5,092 nt of DNA. Source: JAVXAG01 sp040307645 (GTDB lineage Bacteria > Bacillota > Clostridia > Peptostreptococcales > Anaerovoracaceae). Shown here piece after piece: positions 1 to 4,461 of the stretch. Numbering within the stretch: the first letter of the stretch is position 1; each line of letters starts with the position of its first letter. The stretch is taken from NCBI GenBank assembly GCA_040307645.1, contig JAWRJF010000015.1, positions 1-5,092 of the forward strand, in the 5' to 3' direction. The position numbers and the translations under genes are program-made. Under the pieces are notes generated by a model, which saw only the letters and a list, made by a program, of their open reading frames with translations, searched no databases and was not told the origin of the DNA.

Positions 1-153
1 CCAGAAGGAACAGAAATGTGCATGCCTGGAGATAACGTAGTAATGCAGATCTCACTAATTACACCAATCGCAATCGAAGAAGGATTAAGATTCGCTATCA
101 GAGAAGGCGGAAGAACAGTAGGTTCTGGTGTAGTAACTGAAATTATTGAATAA
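1..153 (+). CDS. tuf: Elongation factor Tu, C-terminal 50 residues (5' end outside window)
   Basis: EF-Tu is the GTPase that carries aminoacyl-tRNA to the ribosomal A site. Only the end of its third domain, a beta-barrel that contacts tRNA, lies here. Frame 1 is open from the first base to a TAA at 151-153. It reads MPGDNVVMQISLITPIAIEE (residues 9-28 of the fragment), followed by a GLRFAIREGGRTVGSGVV segment, which is the highly conserved EF-Tu C-terminus. The reading frame is intact and ends at the normal place. The GTPase domain is not visible, so nothing can be said about it. A strong hairpin terminator follows 18 bases after the stop, so tuf appears to end its own transcript and not to read on into the next gene. 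Identity is secure from the conserved tail. Confidence 0.97.
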   Translation, partial: PEGTEMCMPGDNVVMQISLITPIAIEEGLRFAIREGGRTVGSGVVTEIIE

Positions 154-171
154 TAAAAATAACCAACTAAA

Positions 172-213
172 AAAGGAGTGAAATCTACAGGGTTTCACTC
201 CTTTGTGTTATTT
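172..213 (+). terminator. Rho-independent terminator of tuf
   Basis: AAAGGAGTGAAA (172-183) pairs perfectly with TTTCACTCCTTT (193-204), a 12-bp stem around a 9-base loop. An A-rich stretch precedes it and the T-rich but interrupted tail GTGTTATTT (205-213) follows. The A/T pairs at the stem base match the usual look of an intrinsic terminator. It lies just after the tuf stop. Because the stem is symmetric it could also act weakly on the other strand, but no gene converges here. Confidence 0.85.
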
Positions 214-216
214 AGG

Positions 217-248
217 GGCTCTGTGTCAAATGTTGGGGTGGCTAGAGC
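217..248. repeat. Possible insertion-sequence terminal repeat remnant (ISL3-like), unproven
   Basis: In an AT-rich gap, a G-rich island starts with GGCTCTGTGTCAAATGTTGG (217-236) and ends near AGAGC (244-248). From memory, terminal inverted repeats of ISL3-family elements often begin GGCTCT or GGGTCT followed by a T-rich/TGTCA stretch, and this segment resembles them. GCTCT (218-222) is also complementary to AGAGC (244-248), which would make a weak 5-bp stem with a 21-base loop. There is no transposase, no second end and no target duplication in view. This could be a solo end left by deletion or pure coincidence. Confidence 0.25.
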
Positions 249-337
249 ATAATAAAAAAATTGACTTTCTAGACCCATAACAATGCATATAAAAATCTCA
301 TCTATATGGAAATATAAATTAACAATCTTAATTTTTA

Positions 338-365
338 TTACTAACTATCGACAAATGGATATAAT
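338..365 (+). promoter_or_regulatory. Candidate sigma-A promoter of the LCP gene
   Basis: A perfect -10 box TATAAT lies at 360-365. The best -35 at usual spacing is poor: TTACTA at 338-343 (16-base spacer), matching TTGACA at three positions. A TG at 356-357 is near, but not exactly at, the extended -10 position. Transcription would begin around 372, giving about 63 bases of leader before the chosen ATG at 435. The region is very AT-rich, so chance -10 matches are common. The call rests on the perfect -10 and its position. Confidence 0.45.
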
Positions 366-384
366 AATAGTAAAATAATAAGGA

Positions 385-409
385 TTGTGACAGAGATAAG
401 ATGTCACAA
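385..409 (+). promoter_or_regulatory. Perfect 8-bp inverted repeat in the LCP gene leader (operator or RNA hairpin)
   Basis: TTGTGACA (385-392) and TGTCACAA (402-409) are exact reverse complements separated by 9 bases. Placed just downstream of the candidate -10 box, the repeat could be an operator for a dimeric repressor. Alternatively it could be an RNA hairpin in the leader, 15 bases before the ribosome binding site. It is not a CRP/FNR site, because the half-sites are too far apart. It lacks the T-run of an intrinsic terminator; only ATTT and ATTTT follow. It also covers the upstream GTG (387), which argues against that start. Confidence 0.5.
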
Positions 410-424
410 ATTTAGGATTTTACA

Positions 425-430
425 AGAGGA
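425..430 (+). promoter_or_regulatory. Ribosome binding site that decides the LCP gene start
   Basis: AGAGGA (425-430) lies 4 bases before ATG 435. The only longer start option, GTG at 387, has AAGGA just 2 bases before it and sits inside the inverted repeat. The spacing at 435 is short but usable, so ATG 435 is preferred. Confidence 0.6.
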
Positions 431-434
431 TAAG

Positions 435-1937
435 ATGAGAAGAGATAAAAGTGAAAATATTGGAAGACGTGAGAGAAAAAAAACAGAAAAGAATGGCTTT
501 AAGAAGTTTACCAGATTTTGGTCAATTGTATATTGTCTATTGTTAATTGCCTTTTTGGCAACCCTTATATATATGAATTTGCTGCCAACAAAATTACTTT
601 TGATTGTTGGAGGAGTGTTATTGGGTATAAGTATTCTAATTGTACCAGCCCTATTTTTTAAAAGGTTTAAAAAGAGTAGAAGAATAATTGCTCTTGTATT
701 TTCAATTATATTGATGGCTGTGTACGGTCTAGGTATAGCTTATATGTATGGAACTATAGACTTTATGTCTAGTATTTCCAAATTACATCAAGAGACTGAA
801 GACTACTATGTAGTTGTTAATAAAGATGGTAAATACCAGGAAATCGATGAGATAAAAGGTATCAAAGTGCAAACATATATGACTAATGAATTGAACTACT
901 CAGATGCTAAGACACAGTTAAAAGACAAAGAAAATGTAGAGTATGATATGATTTCAGATCTGCCTGAGATAGGGAAAGGCCTGATAGATAAGACTTATGA
1001 AGTTATTTTTATTAGCGCAGCTCATTATGATACCATAAAAGAACAGGTGGAGAATTTTGTCGAGGAAAGTAAAATAATATACACTGTAAAAGTGGTTAAA
1101 GAAGGCAAGGATTTATCAAAAAAGGTAGACGTAACAAAGGAACCATTTAATGTTTATATCAGTGGGTTAGATACAGAAGGGTCTATAGACGTGGTATCAA
1201 GATCTGATGTAAATATGATTGTTACGGTAAATCCAAAGACACATAAAATACTATTGACATCAATTCCAAGGGATTACTATATAAACCTGCCAAGTAAAAA
1301 TAATTCAGGAGATAAACTCACACACACTGGATTATATGGCATCAGTGAGACAATAGGAGCTGTAGAACAACTGCTAGGGATAGATGTGAACTATTTTGTA
1401 AAGGTTAATTATACAACCGTAACAAAATTTGTAGATGCAATTGGAGGCATAGACGTAGATTCGGACTTTGCCTTTACTACTCACGGTCAACGAGTATACT
1501 TTAATTATGTAGAAGGGATGAATCATCTAGATGGTGCCCATGCTTTGGCTTTTGCCAGAGAAAGAAAATCATTTTCTGACGGAGACTTTCAGAGAAACAA
1601 AAATCAGCAAAAAATAGTAGAAGCTATAATAAAGAAAGTTACCGGCAGCACTGCTTTATTAACAAAATATACTAACATCCTTGAAGCCATGGAAAACTCT
1701 GTTCAGATCAATATGACTACTAGAGAAATGCAGAAACTTGTAAAAATGCAATTAAATGATATGCCTTCGTGGAACATTCAATCTATTGACATTACCGGGT
1801 TACCGGACATGAATACCTGCTATTCCACTGGTACCGCTATGGTTTCTGTAGTAGACGTAGATCAGAAAAGTATAATAGAGTCAGTTGATAAAATAGTTGA
1901 GGTTATGGGGACCAAAAAAGTAGAGACAACAGAATAA
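435..1937 (+). CDS. LCP (LytR-CpsA-Psr) family cell-wall polymer ligase, three-helix membrane form
   Basis: LCP enzymes move teichoic acid, capsule or other anionic glycopolymers from undecaprenyl-pyrophosphate to peptidoglycan on the outer face of the membrane. Numbering is for the 500-residue protein from ATG 435. A very basic N-terminal tail (1-28) is followed by three hydrophobic helices, roughly 30-50, 53-75 and 84-104. An accessory region (about 110-235) includes GKYQEIDEIKG and YEVIFISAAHYDTIKEQ and vaguely resembles a type-2 solute-binding fold. The LCP domain runs from about 237 to 415. It carries the family's charged residues in SRSD (R256, D258), IPRD (R279, D280) and FARERKSF...GDFQRNKNQQ (R375, R377, R387). 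These are the positions that bind the lipid pyrophosphate and metal, so the enzyme should be active. The protein ends soon after the domain. The gene stands alone, with its own promoter and no clear terminator, between tuf and rpmG. Its polymer substrate cannot be read from the sequence. A GTG at 387 would add 16 residues but is less likely. Confidence 0.92.
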   Translation: MRRDKSENIGRRERKKTEKNGFKKFTRFWSIVYCLLLIAFLATLIYMNLLPTKLLLIVGGVLLGISILIVPALFFKRFKKSRRIIALVFSIILMAVYGLGIAYMYGTIDFMSSISKLHQETEDYYVVVNKDGKYQEIDEIKGIKVQTYMTNELNYSDAKTQLKDKENVEYDMISDLPEIGKGLIDKTYEVIFISAAHYDTIKEQVENFVEESKIIYTVKVVKEGKDLSKKVDVTKEPFNVYISGLDTEGSIDVVSRSDVNMIVTVNPKTHKILLTSIPRDYYINLPSKNNSGDKLTHTGLYGISETIGAVEQLLGIDVNYFVKVNYTTVTKFVDAIGGIDVDSDFAFTTHGQRVYFNYVEGMNHLDGAHALAFARERKSFSDGDFQRNKNQQKIVEAIIKKVTGSTALLTKYTNILEAMENSVQINMTTREMQKLVKMQLNDMPSWNIQSIDITGLPDMNTCYSTGTAMVSVVDVDQKSIIESVDKIVEVMGTKKVETTE

Positions 1938-1979
1938 AGAATAAAAAGTAAAAGAAATTCAGAGAAAATCAAAAAAATG

Positions 1980-2014
1980 TTGACATTGACAGGGTAGTGT
2001 TGTACACTTAATAG
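1980..2014 (+). promoter_or_regulatory. Strong sigma-A promoter region of the rpmG-secE-nusG-rplKA operon with duplicated -35 box
   Basis: TTGACA occurs twice back to back, at 1980-1985 and 1986-1991. The first pairs with TACACT (2003-2008) and the second with TAATAG (2009-2014), each across exactly 17 bases. The first pair has the better -10 (four of six matches). Transcription would start around 2015-2021, giving a leader of about 70 bases before rpmG. No other good promoter is seen between here and the rplJ leader, so this is probably the main promoter for the ribosomal operon. Confidence 0.8.
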
Positions 2015-2037
2015 GCAACTTTATGATTATTAGTAAA

Positions 2038-2065
2038 CAGAGCTGGTTTCCTGGCTCTGAATTTT
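2038..2065 (+). promoter_or_regulatory. Leader hairpin before rpmG, possible weak attenuator or terminator of the LCP gene
   Basis: CAGAGCTGG (2038-2046) pairs with CTGGCTCTG (2051-2059) around a TTTC loop. The stem has nine pairs, two of them adjacent G-U wobbles. It is followed by AATTTT (2060-2065). The T-run is short, so termination would be partial at best. It lies in the leader made from the promoter at 1980-2014, and it is the first stable hairpin met by transcripts from the LCP gene. A role as attenuator, LCP terminator or 5' stabiliser cannot be separated here. Confidence 0.5.
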
Positions 2066-2087
2066 GAGTTAAACGGAGGACAATCAG

Positions 2088-2237
2088 ATGAGAGTAAAAG
2101 TTACATTGGCATGCACAGAGTGTAAGCAGAGAAACTACAATACAATGAAGAACAAGAAGAATGACCCAGACCGTATTGAATTAAACAAGTATTGCAAATT
2201 CTGCAAAAAAGAGACTCTTCACAAAGAAACAAAATAA
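2088..2237 (+). CDS. rpmG: 50S ribosomal protein L33, zinc-binding form
   Basis: This is a 49-residue protein of the large ribosomal subunit, the usual size for bacterial L33. It starts MRVKVTLACTECKQRNYNTM. Two CxxC pairs, C9/C12 and C36/C39, form the zinc ribbon, so this is the zinc-containing (C+) type and not the zinc-free paralogue made under zinc shortage. NKKNDPDRIELNKYC and the final HKET are typical of the family. GGAGGA (2075-2080) lies 7 bases before ATG. It is the first gene of the operon, and its stop overlaps the ribosome binding site of secE. That order, L33 directly before SecE and NusG, is common in Firmicutes. There is no tRNA gene between rpmG and secE. Confidence 0.96.
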   Translation: MRVKVTLACTECKQRNYNTMKNKKNDPDRIELNKYCKFCKKETLHKETK

Positions 2238-2248
2238 GGAGAGAAAAT

Positions 2249-2500
2249 ATGGCTACAAGAGAACAAGTAAAGAAAAATGCCGTTGCACAAGCTAGTAAGA
2301 AAAAGAAGACTAGTGCAAAAGAGTATTTTAAAGGAATTAAAGTTGAAATGAGCAAGGTAGTATGGCCTACTAAGAAAGAATTAACATCTTATACTGCAGT
2401 AGTTATTGCGACTTGCGCAGTTTTCGCATTAGGTTTTTGGCTAATTGACACAGGTTTCTTAGCAGCTCTAAAGGCTGTTTTGAACATCACTCTAAACTAA
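2249..2500 (+). CDS. secE: Preprotein translocase subunit SecE
   Basis: SecE clamps the SecY channel and is essential for protein export across the cytoplasmic membrane. The 83-residue protein is the short, single-helix type found in most bacteria; E. coli has two extra helices. A lysine-rich tail (about 8-24) precedes the amphipathic segment and the family hallmark EMSKVVWPTKKEL (33-45). One membrane helix then spans about 48-70. The start is ATG 2249, with AGGAG (2237-2241) 7 bases upstream, overlapping the rpmG stop. The frame stays open upstream to a TTG at 2192, but that lies inside rpmG, has no ribosome binding site and would add an atypical tail. Translation is probably coupled to rpmG. 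nusG follows 21 bases after the stop, the nearly universal secE-nusG pairing. Confidence 0.96.
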   Translation: MATREQVKKNAVAQASKKKKTSAKEYFKGIKVEMSKVVWPTKKELTSYTAVVIATCAVFALGFWLIDTGFLAALKAVLNITLN

Positions 2501-2521
2501 TTAAGAAATGAAGGTACAAAA

Positions 2522-3094
2522 ATGTCTGATATTGAAAACAAGACAATTTCTCCTTTAGAGGGAGAAGGCATAAGAGGAGATGGCCAAGCTAAATGGTATG
2601 TTGTACATACATATTCGGGCCATGAAAATAAAGTAAAAGTAAATATCGAAAAAATGGTCGAGAACCGTGGTATGCAGGATTTGATTCTGGACATCATTGT
2701 GCCTACAGAAGACAGAGTTGAATTAAAAAACGGACAGCGTAAAATAAAGACTAGAAAAATGTTTCCAGGTTATGTAATTATAAAGATGATTGTTACCAAT
2801 GAATCCTGGTACCTAGTGAGAAATACGCAAGGCGTAACAGGGTTTGTAGGGCATGGCTCCGAACCTATTCCACTTACACCTGAAGAGGTTGCAAGAATGG
2901 GAATAGAGAAAGTTTACATCGACCTAGATGTTGAAATTGGAGATACAATACGAGTAATAAGTGGTCCTTTCGAAAGCTTTATGGGCGAAGTAGAAGAGAT
3001 CAATAAAGAAAAACAAGTATTGCGTGTAAAAGTTTCAATGTTTGGTAGAGATACACCTGTAGAATTAGAATTCGGACAGGTAGACAAACTCTAA
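2522..3094 (+). CDS. nusG: Transcription termination/antitermination factor NusG
   Basis: NusG binds RNA polymerase at the clamp, modulates pausing and termination, and can link transcription to translation. The protein has 190 residues. The NGN domain runs from about 23 to 125, starting AKWYVVHTYSGHENKVK (23-39), with FPGYV (81-85) and the GVTGFVG segment (104-110). A linker follows, then the KOW domain (about 137-190) with GDTIRVISGPFESFMGEVEE (140-159). This is a full-length housekeeping NusG, not a RfaH/LoaP-type paralogue, judging by its place after secE and its conserved motifs. GAAGG (2510-2514) lies 7 bases before ATG. The first 22 residues, including SPLEGEGIRGDG, are an extension before the NGN domain; firmicute NusG proteins are usually about 172-180 residues. 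Such tails vary within the family and probably matter little. Confidence 0.96.
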   Translation: MSDIENKTISPLEGEGIRGDGQAKWYVVHTYSGHENKVKVNIEKMVENRGMQDLILDIIVPTEDRVELKNGQRKIKTRKMFPGYVIIKMIVTNESWYLVRNTQGVTGFVGHGSEPIPLTPEEVARMGIEKVYIDLDVEIGDTIRVISGPFESFMGEVEEINKEKQVLRVKVSMFGRDTPVELEFGQVDKL

Positions 3095-3109
3095 GAAAGG
3101 AGAAAGAAA

Positions 3110-3535
3110 ATGGCTAAGAAAGTAGAAGGCTTTATTAAACTTCAGATTGCAGCCGGTAATGCTACTCCAGCACCTCCAGTAGGTCCTGCTCTAGGTCAAA
3201 AGGGTGTTAACATTATGGATTTCTGCAAACAGTTTAATGCAAGAACACAAGATCAAGCAGGTATGATAATTCCAGTAGTAATTACCGTATATGCTGACAG
3301 ATCATTTACATTTGTATGTAAAACACCACCTGCAGCAGTTCTTCTAAAGAAAGCAGCAGGATTGGATGCAGCTTCTGGCGAACCAAACAAAAAGAAAGTA
3401 GCAACTTTAACTAGAGCACAGGCAGAAGAAATCGCAAAGACAAAGATGCCTGACTTAAATGCAGCAGACTTAGATGCAGCTACTGAAATGATTAAAGGTA
3501 CAGCAAGAAGTATGGGAATCGTTATTGAAGATTAA
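3110..3535 (+). CDS. rplK: 50S ribosomal protein L11
   Basis: L11 binds the GTPase-associated centre of 23S rRNA at the base of the L10-L12 stalk. It works with elongation factors and, in many bacteria, with RelA-type stringent response sensing and thiopeptide binding. At 141 residues it has the standard length. The N-terminal domain carries the proline-rich APPVGPALGQKGVNIMDFCK (21-40), whose prolines line the thiopeptide site. VYADRSFTFVCKTPPAAVLL leads into the C-terminal RNA-binding domain, which ends GTARSMGIVIED. AAGGAG (3097-3102) sits 7 bases before ATG, and only 15 bases separate it from nusG. No residue at the known thiopeptide-resistance prolines looks altered. rplA follows after a 45-base spacer that contains a structured element. 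Confidence 0.98.
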   Translation: MAKKVEGFIKLQIAAGNATPAPPVGPALGQKGVNIMDFCKQFNARTQDQAGMIIPVVITVYADRSFTFVCKTPPAAVLLKKAAGLDAASGEPNKKKVATLTRAQAEEIAKTKMPDLNAADLDAATEMIKGTARSMGIVIED

Positions 3536-3538
3536 TTT

Positions 3539-3568
3539 GAGATGGGAGACGAAAGTCGTTAGTACCAC
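3539..3568 (+). promoter_or_regulatory. Putative L1-binding RNA element in the rplK-rplA spacer (23S rRNA mimic)
   Basis: TGG (3543-3545) can pair with CCA (3565-3567), and GAC (3548-3550) with GTC (3555-3557) under a GAAA loop. An uneven internal loop, GA on one side and GTTAGTA on the other, lies between them. The signature TGGGAG ... TACCAC repeats the bases flanking the L1 stalk in 23S rRNA, which as I recall it reads GGUGGGAG ... UACCACC in E. coli. L1 is known to repress its own mRNA by binding such mimics. The element ends directly before the rplA ribosome binding site, where bound L1 could block initiation. Confidence 0.6.
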
Positions 3569-3580
3569 AAGGAGGTAAAA

Positions 3581-4276
3581 ATGCCTAAGAGAGGTAAAAA
3601 TTACAGAGCGTCTGCAGAAAAATTTGATAAGGCGCAGTTACATGATGTTTCAGAAGCTATGAATTTAGTAGTTGAAACTTCAAAAGCGAAGTTTGATGAA
3701 ACAGTTGAAGTTCACATTAGACTTGGCGTAGATGGAAGACACGCTGACCAGCAGGTTAGAGGTGCAATAGTTCTTCCTCACGGAACAGGAAAAAGCAAAA
3801 AAGTATTAGTATTTGCTAAAGGCCCAAAAGCAGCAGAAGCAGAAGCAGCAGGAGCTGATTTTGTTGGAGCTGAAGAAATGGCTCAAAAAATTCAAACTGA
3901 AAACTGGTTTGATTTTGATGTAGTAGTAGCTACACCAGATATGATGGGTGTTGTTGGTAGATTAGGTAAAGTATTAGGACCAAAGGGATTAATGCCTAAC
4001 CCTAAATCAGGTACAGTTACAATGGATGTAACAAAAGCTTTACAAGAAATTAAAGCTGGTAAAGTTGAGTACCGTCTTGATAAAACAAACATTATCCATA
4101 CACCAATTGGAAAGAGTTCATTTGGAGCTGAAAAATTAGAAGAAAACTTCAAAGCTTTACTTGAAGCAGTTGTAAAGGCAAAACCTGCAGCAGCTAAAGG
4201 ACAGTATTTAAGAAGTGTTACAGTGGCATCTACTATGGGCCCTGGAATCAAAATTAATCCAGCTATTCTTGGCTAA
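3581..4276 (+). CDS. rplA: 50S ribosomal protein L1
   Basis: L1 forms the mobile stalk that helps deacylated tRNA leave the E site, and it acts as a translational repressor of its own operon in many bacteria. The 231-residue length is normal. It opens MPKRGKNYRASAEKFDK. Domain I is made of both ends of the chain and domain II of the middle (roughly 68-160). The family signature GPKGLMPNPKSGTVT spans 133-147. The C-terminal stretch YLRSVTVASTMGPGIKI belongs to the RNA-binding domain. AAGGAGG (3569-3575) lies 5 bases before ATG. The upstream spacer contains a likely L1-binding element. Downstream, the gene is separated from rplJ by a 185-base leader, so rplKA and rplJL can be controlled separately. 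Nothing is odd in the frame or length. Confidence 0.98.
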   Translation: MPKRGKNYRASAEKFDKAQLHDVSEAMNLVVETSKAKFDETVEVHIRLGVDGRHADQQVRGAIVLPHGTGKSKKVLVFAKGPKAAEAEAAGADFVGAEEMAQKIQTENWFDFDVVVATPDMMGVVGRLGKVLGPKGLMPNPKSGTVTMDVTKALQEIKAGKVEYRLDKTNIIHTPIGKSSFGAEKLEENFKALLEAVVKAKPAAAKGQYLRSVTVASTMGPGIKINPAILG

Positions 4277-4300
4277 TCCAATTGAAAAACTGAATTAGGA
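4277..4300 (+). other. Small hairpin just after the rplA stop
   Basis: TCCAATT (4277-4283) pairs with AATTAGGA (4293-4300) with one bulged A and a 9-base loop. No T-run follows, so it is not a terminator. It may protect the 3' end of rplA mRNA or simply be the upstream edge of the L10 leader. Significance is weak. Confidence 0.3.
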
Positions 4301-4306
4301 ACTAAA

Positions 4307-4407
4307 CCGTAGACAGCGAGGGCTAAAAGCTTAAAACATAACCTCGCCGAGGTACAATATATAAATTGTATTAACCTCGTCTACAAGTGGATGAGGTTAT
4401 TTTATTG
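4307..4407 (+). promoter_or_regulatory. Ribosomal protein L10 leader (L10-L12 autoregulatory attenuator)
   Basis: Three helices can form a junction. P1 is GTAGAC (4309-4314) with GTCTAC (4379-4384). P2 is GCGAGG (4316-4321) with CCTCGC (4342-4347). P3 is GAGGT (4349-4353) with ACCTC (4374-4378), continued by ACAAT (4354-4358) with ATTGT (4365-4369). This fold uses the same bases (4373-4384) that form the 5' arm of the downstream terminator, so the two are mutually exclusive. The A-rich segment 4324-4341 between the P2 strands is where L10 is expected to bind. In the model known from Bacillus, the L10-L12 complex binding this leader favours termination when stalk protein is in excess. The position directly before rplJL fits. 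Confidence 0.9.
4373..4406 (+). terminator. Regulated terminator of the L10 leader
   Basis: AACCTCGTCTA (4373-4383) pairs with TGGATGAGGTT (4388-4398), 11 pairs including two G-U, around a CAAG loop. ATTTTATT (4399-4406) follows. Its 5' arm is shared with P1 and P3 of the antiterminator fold, so termination is conditional. Read-through is needed to express rplJ and rplL unless a hidden promoter exists. Confidence 0.85.
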
Positions 4408-4420
4408 AGTACCAAACTCG

Positions 4421-4442
4421 AAAATCACCATAACGTGATTTT
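4421..4442 (+). promoter_or_regulatory. Perfect 8-bp hairpin abutting the rplJ ribosome binding site
   Basis: AAAATCAC (4421-4428) and GTGATTTT (4435-4442) are exact complements with a 6-base loop. The stem ends just before AGAAAGGAG (4443-4451). A smaller hairpin, GAGT (4407-4410) with ACTC (4416-4419), precedes it. Both lie between the attenuator and the gene, so they would form only in read-through transcripts. They may set translation rate, stability or an RNase site. This is an inference from the pairing alone. Confidence 0.5.
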
Positions 4443-4444
4443 AG

Positions 4445-4451
4445 AAAGGAG
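4445..4451 (+). promoter_or_regulatory. Ribosome binding site that decides the rplJ start
   Basis: AAAGGAG lies 10 bases before ATG 4462, slightly long but strong. The frame is open upstream to a GTG at 4387, but that codon is inside the attenuator hairpin and has no ribosome binding site, so ATG 4462 is the start. Confidence 0.85.
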
Positions 4452-4461
4452 AAATAATATT

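Noticed and set aside
261..293. Second promoter candidate TTGACT with CATATA or TATAAA
   Set aside because: The -35 is good, but at 17 bases the -10 position reads TGCATA. Better -10 sequences need spacers of 19-21 bases.
2053..2059. GGCTCTG shared with 217-223 as possible direct repeats flanking an insertion
   Set aside because: Seven bases is too short, and this copy is accounted for as one arm of the leader hairpin. Mentioned only as a weak hint in the IS-scar finding.
2192..2248. TTG-initiated N-terminal extension of SecE
   Set aside because: It lies within rpmG, lacks a ribosome binding site, and ATG 2249 has a well-spaced AGGAG.
2238..2248. tRNA gene between rpmG and secE, as seen in some Firmicutes
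   Set aside because: Only 11 bases separate the genes; no tRNA is present here or elsewhere in the window.
2101..2355. Minus-strand open frame across rpmG and secE
   Set aside because: It is the shadow of two well-supported + strand genes and has no ribosome binding site or recognisable protein.
2497..2697. Minus-strand open frame within nusG
   Set aside because: It overlaps the conserved NusG NGN domain; the translation has no family features.
3892..4251. Minus-strand open frame within rplA
   Set aside because: It lies wholly inside L1 coding sequence, an expected shadow of biased codon use.
4331..4358. Promoter-like TTAAAA with TACAAT at 16 bases inside the L10 leader
   Set aside because: Both boxes fall on bases explained by the P2 loop and P3 helix of the leader, so the match is probably incidental. 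A mapped start near 4365 would revive it.
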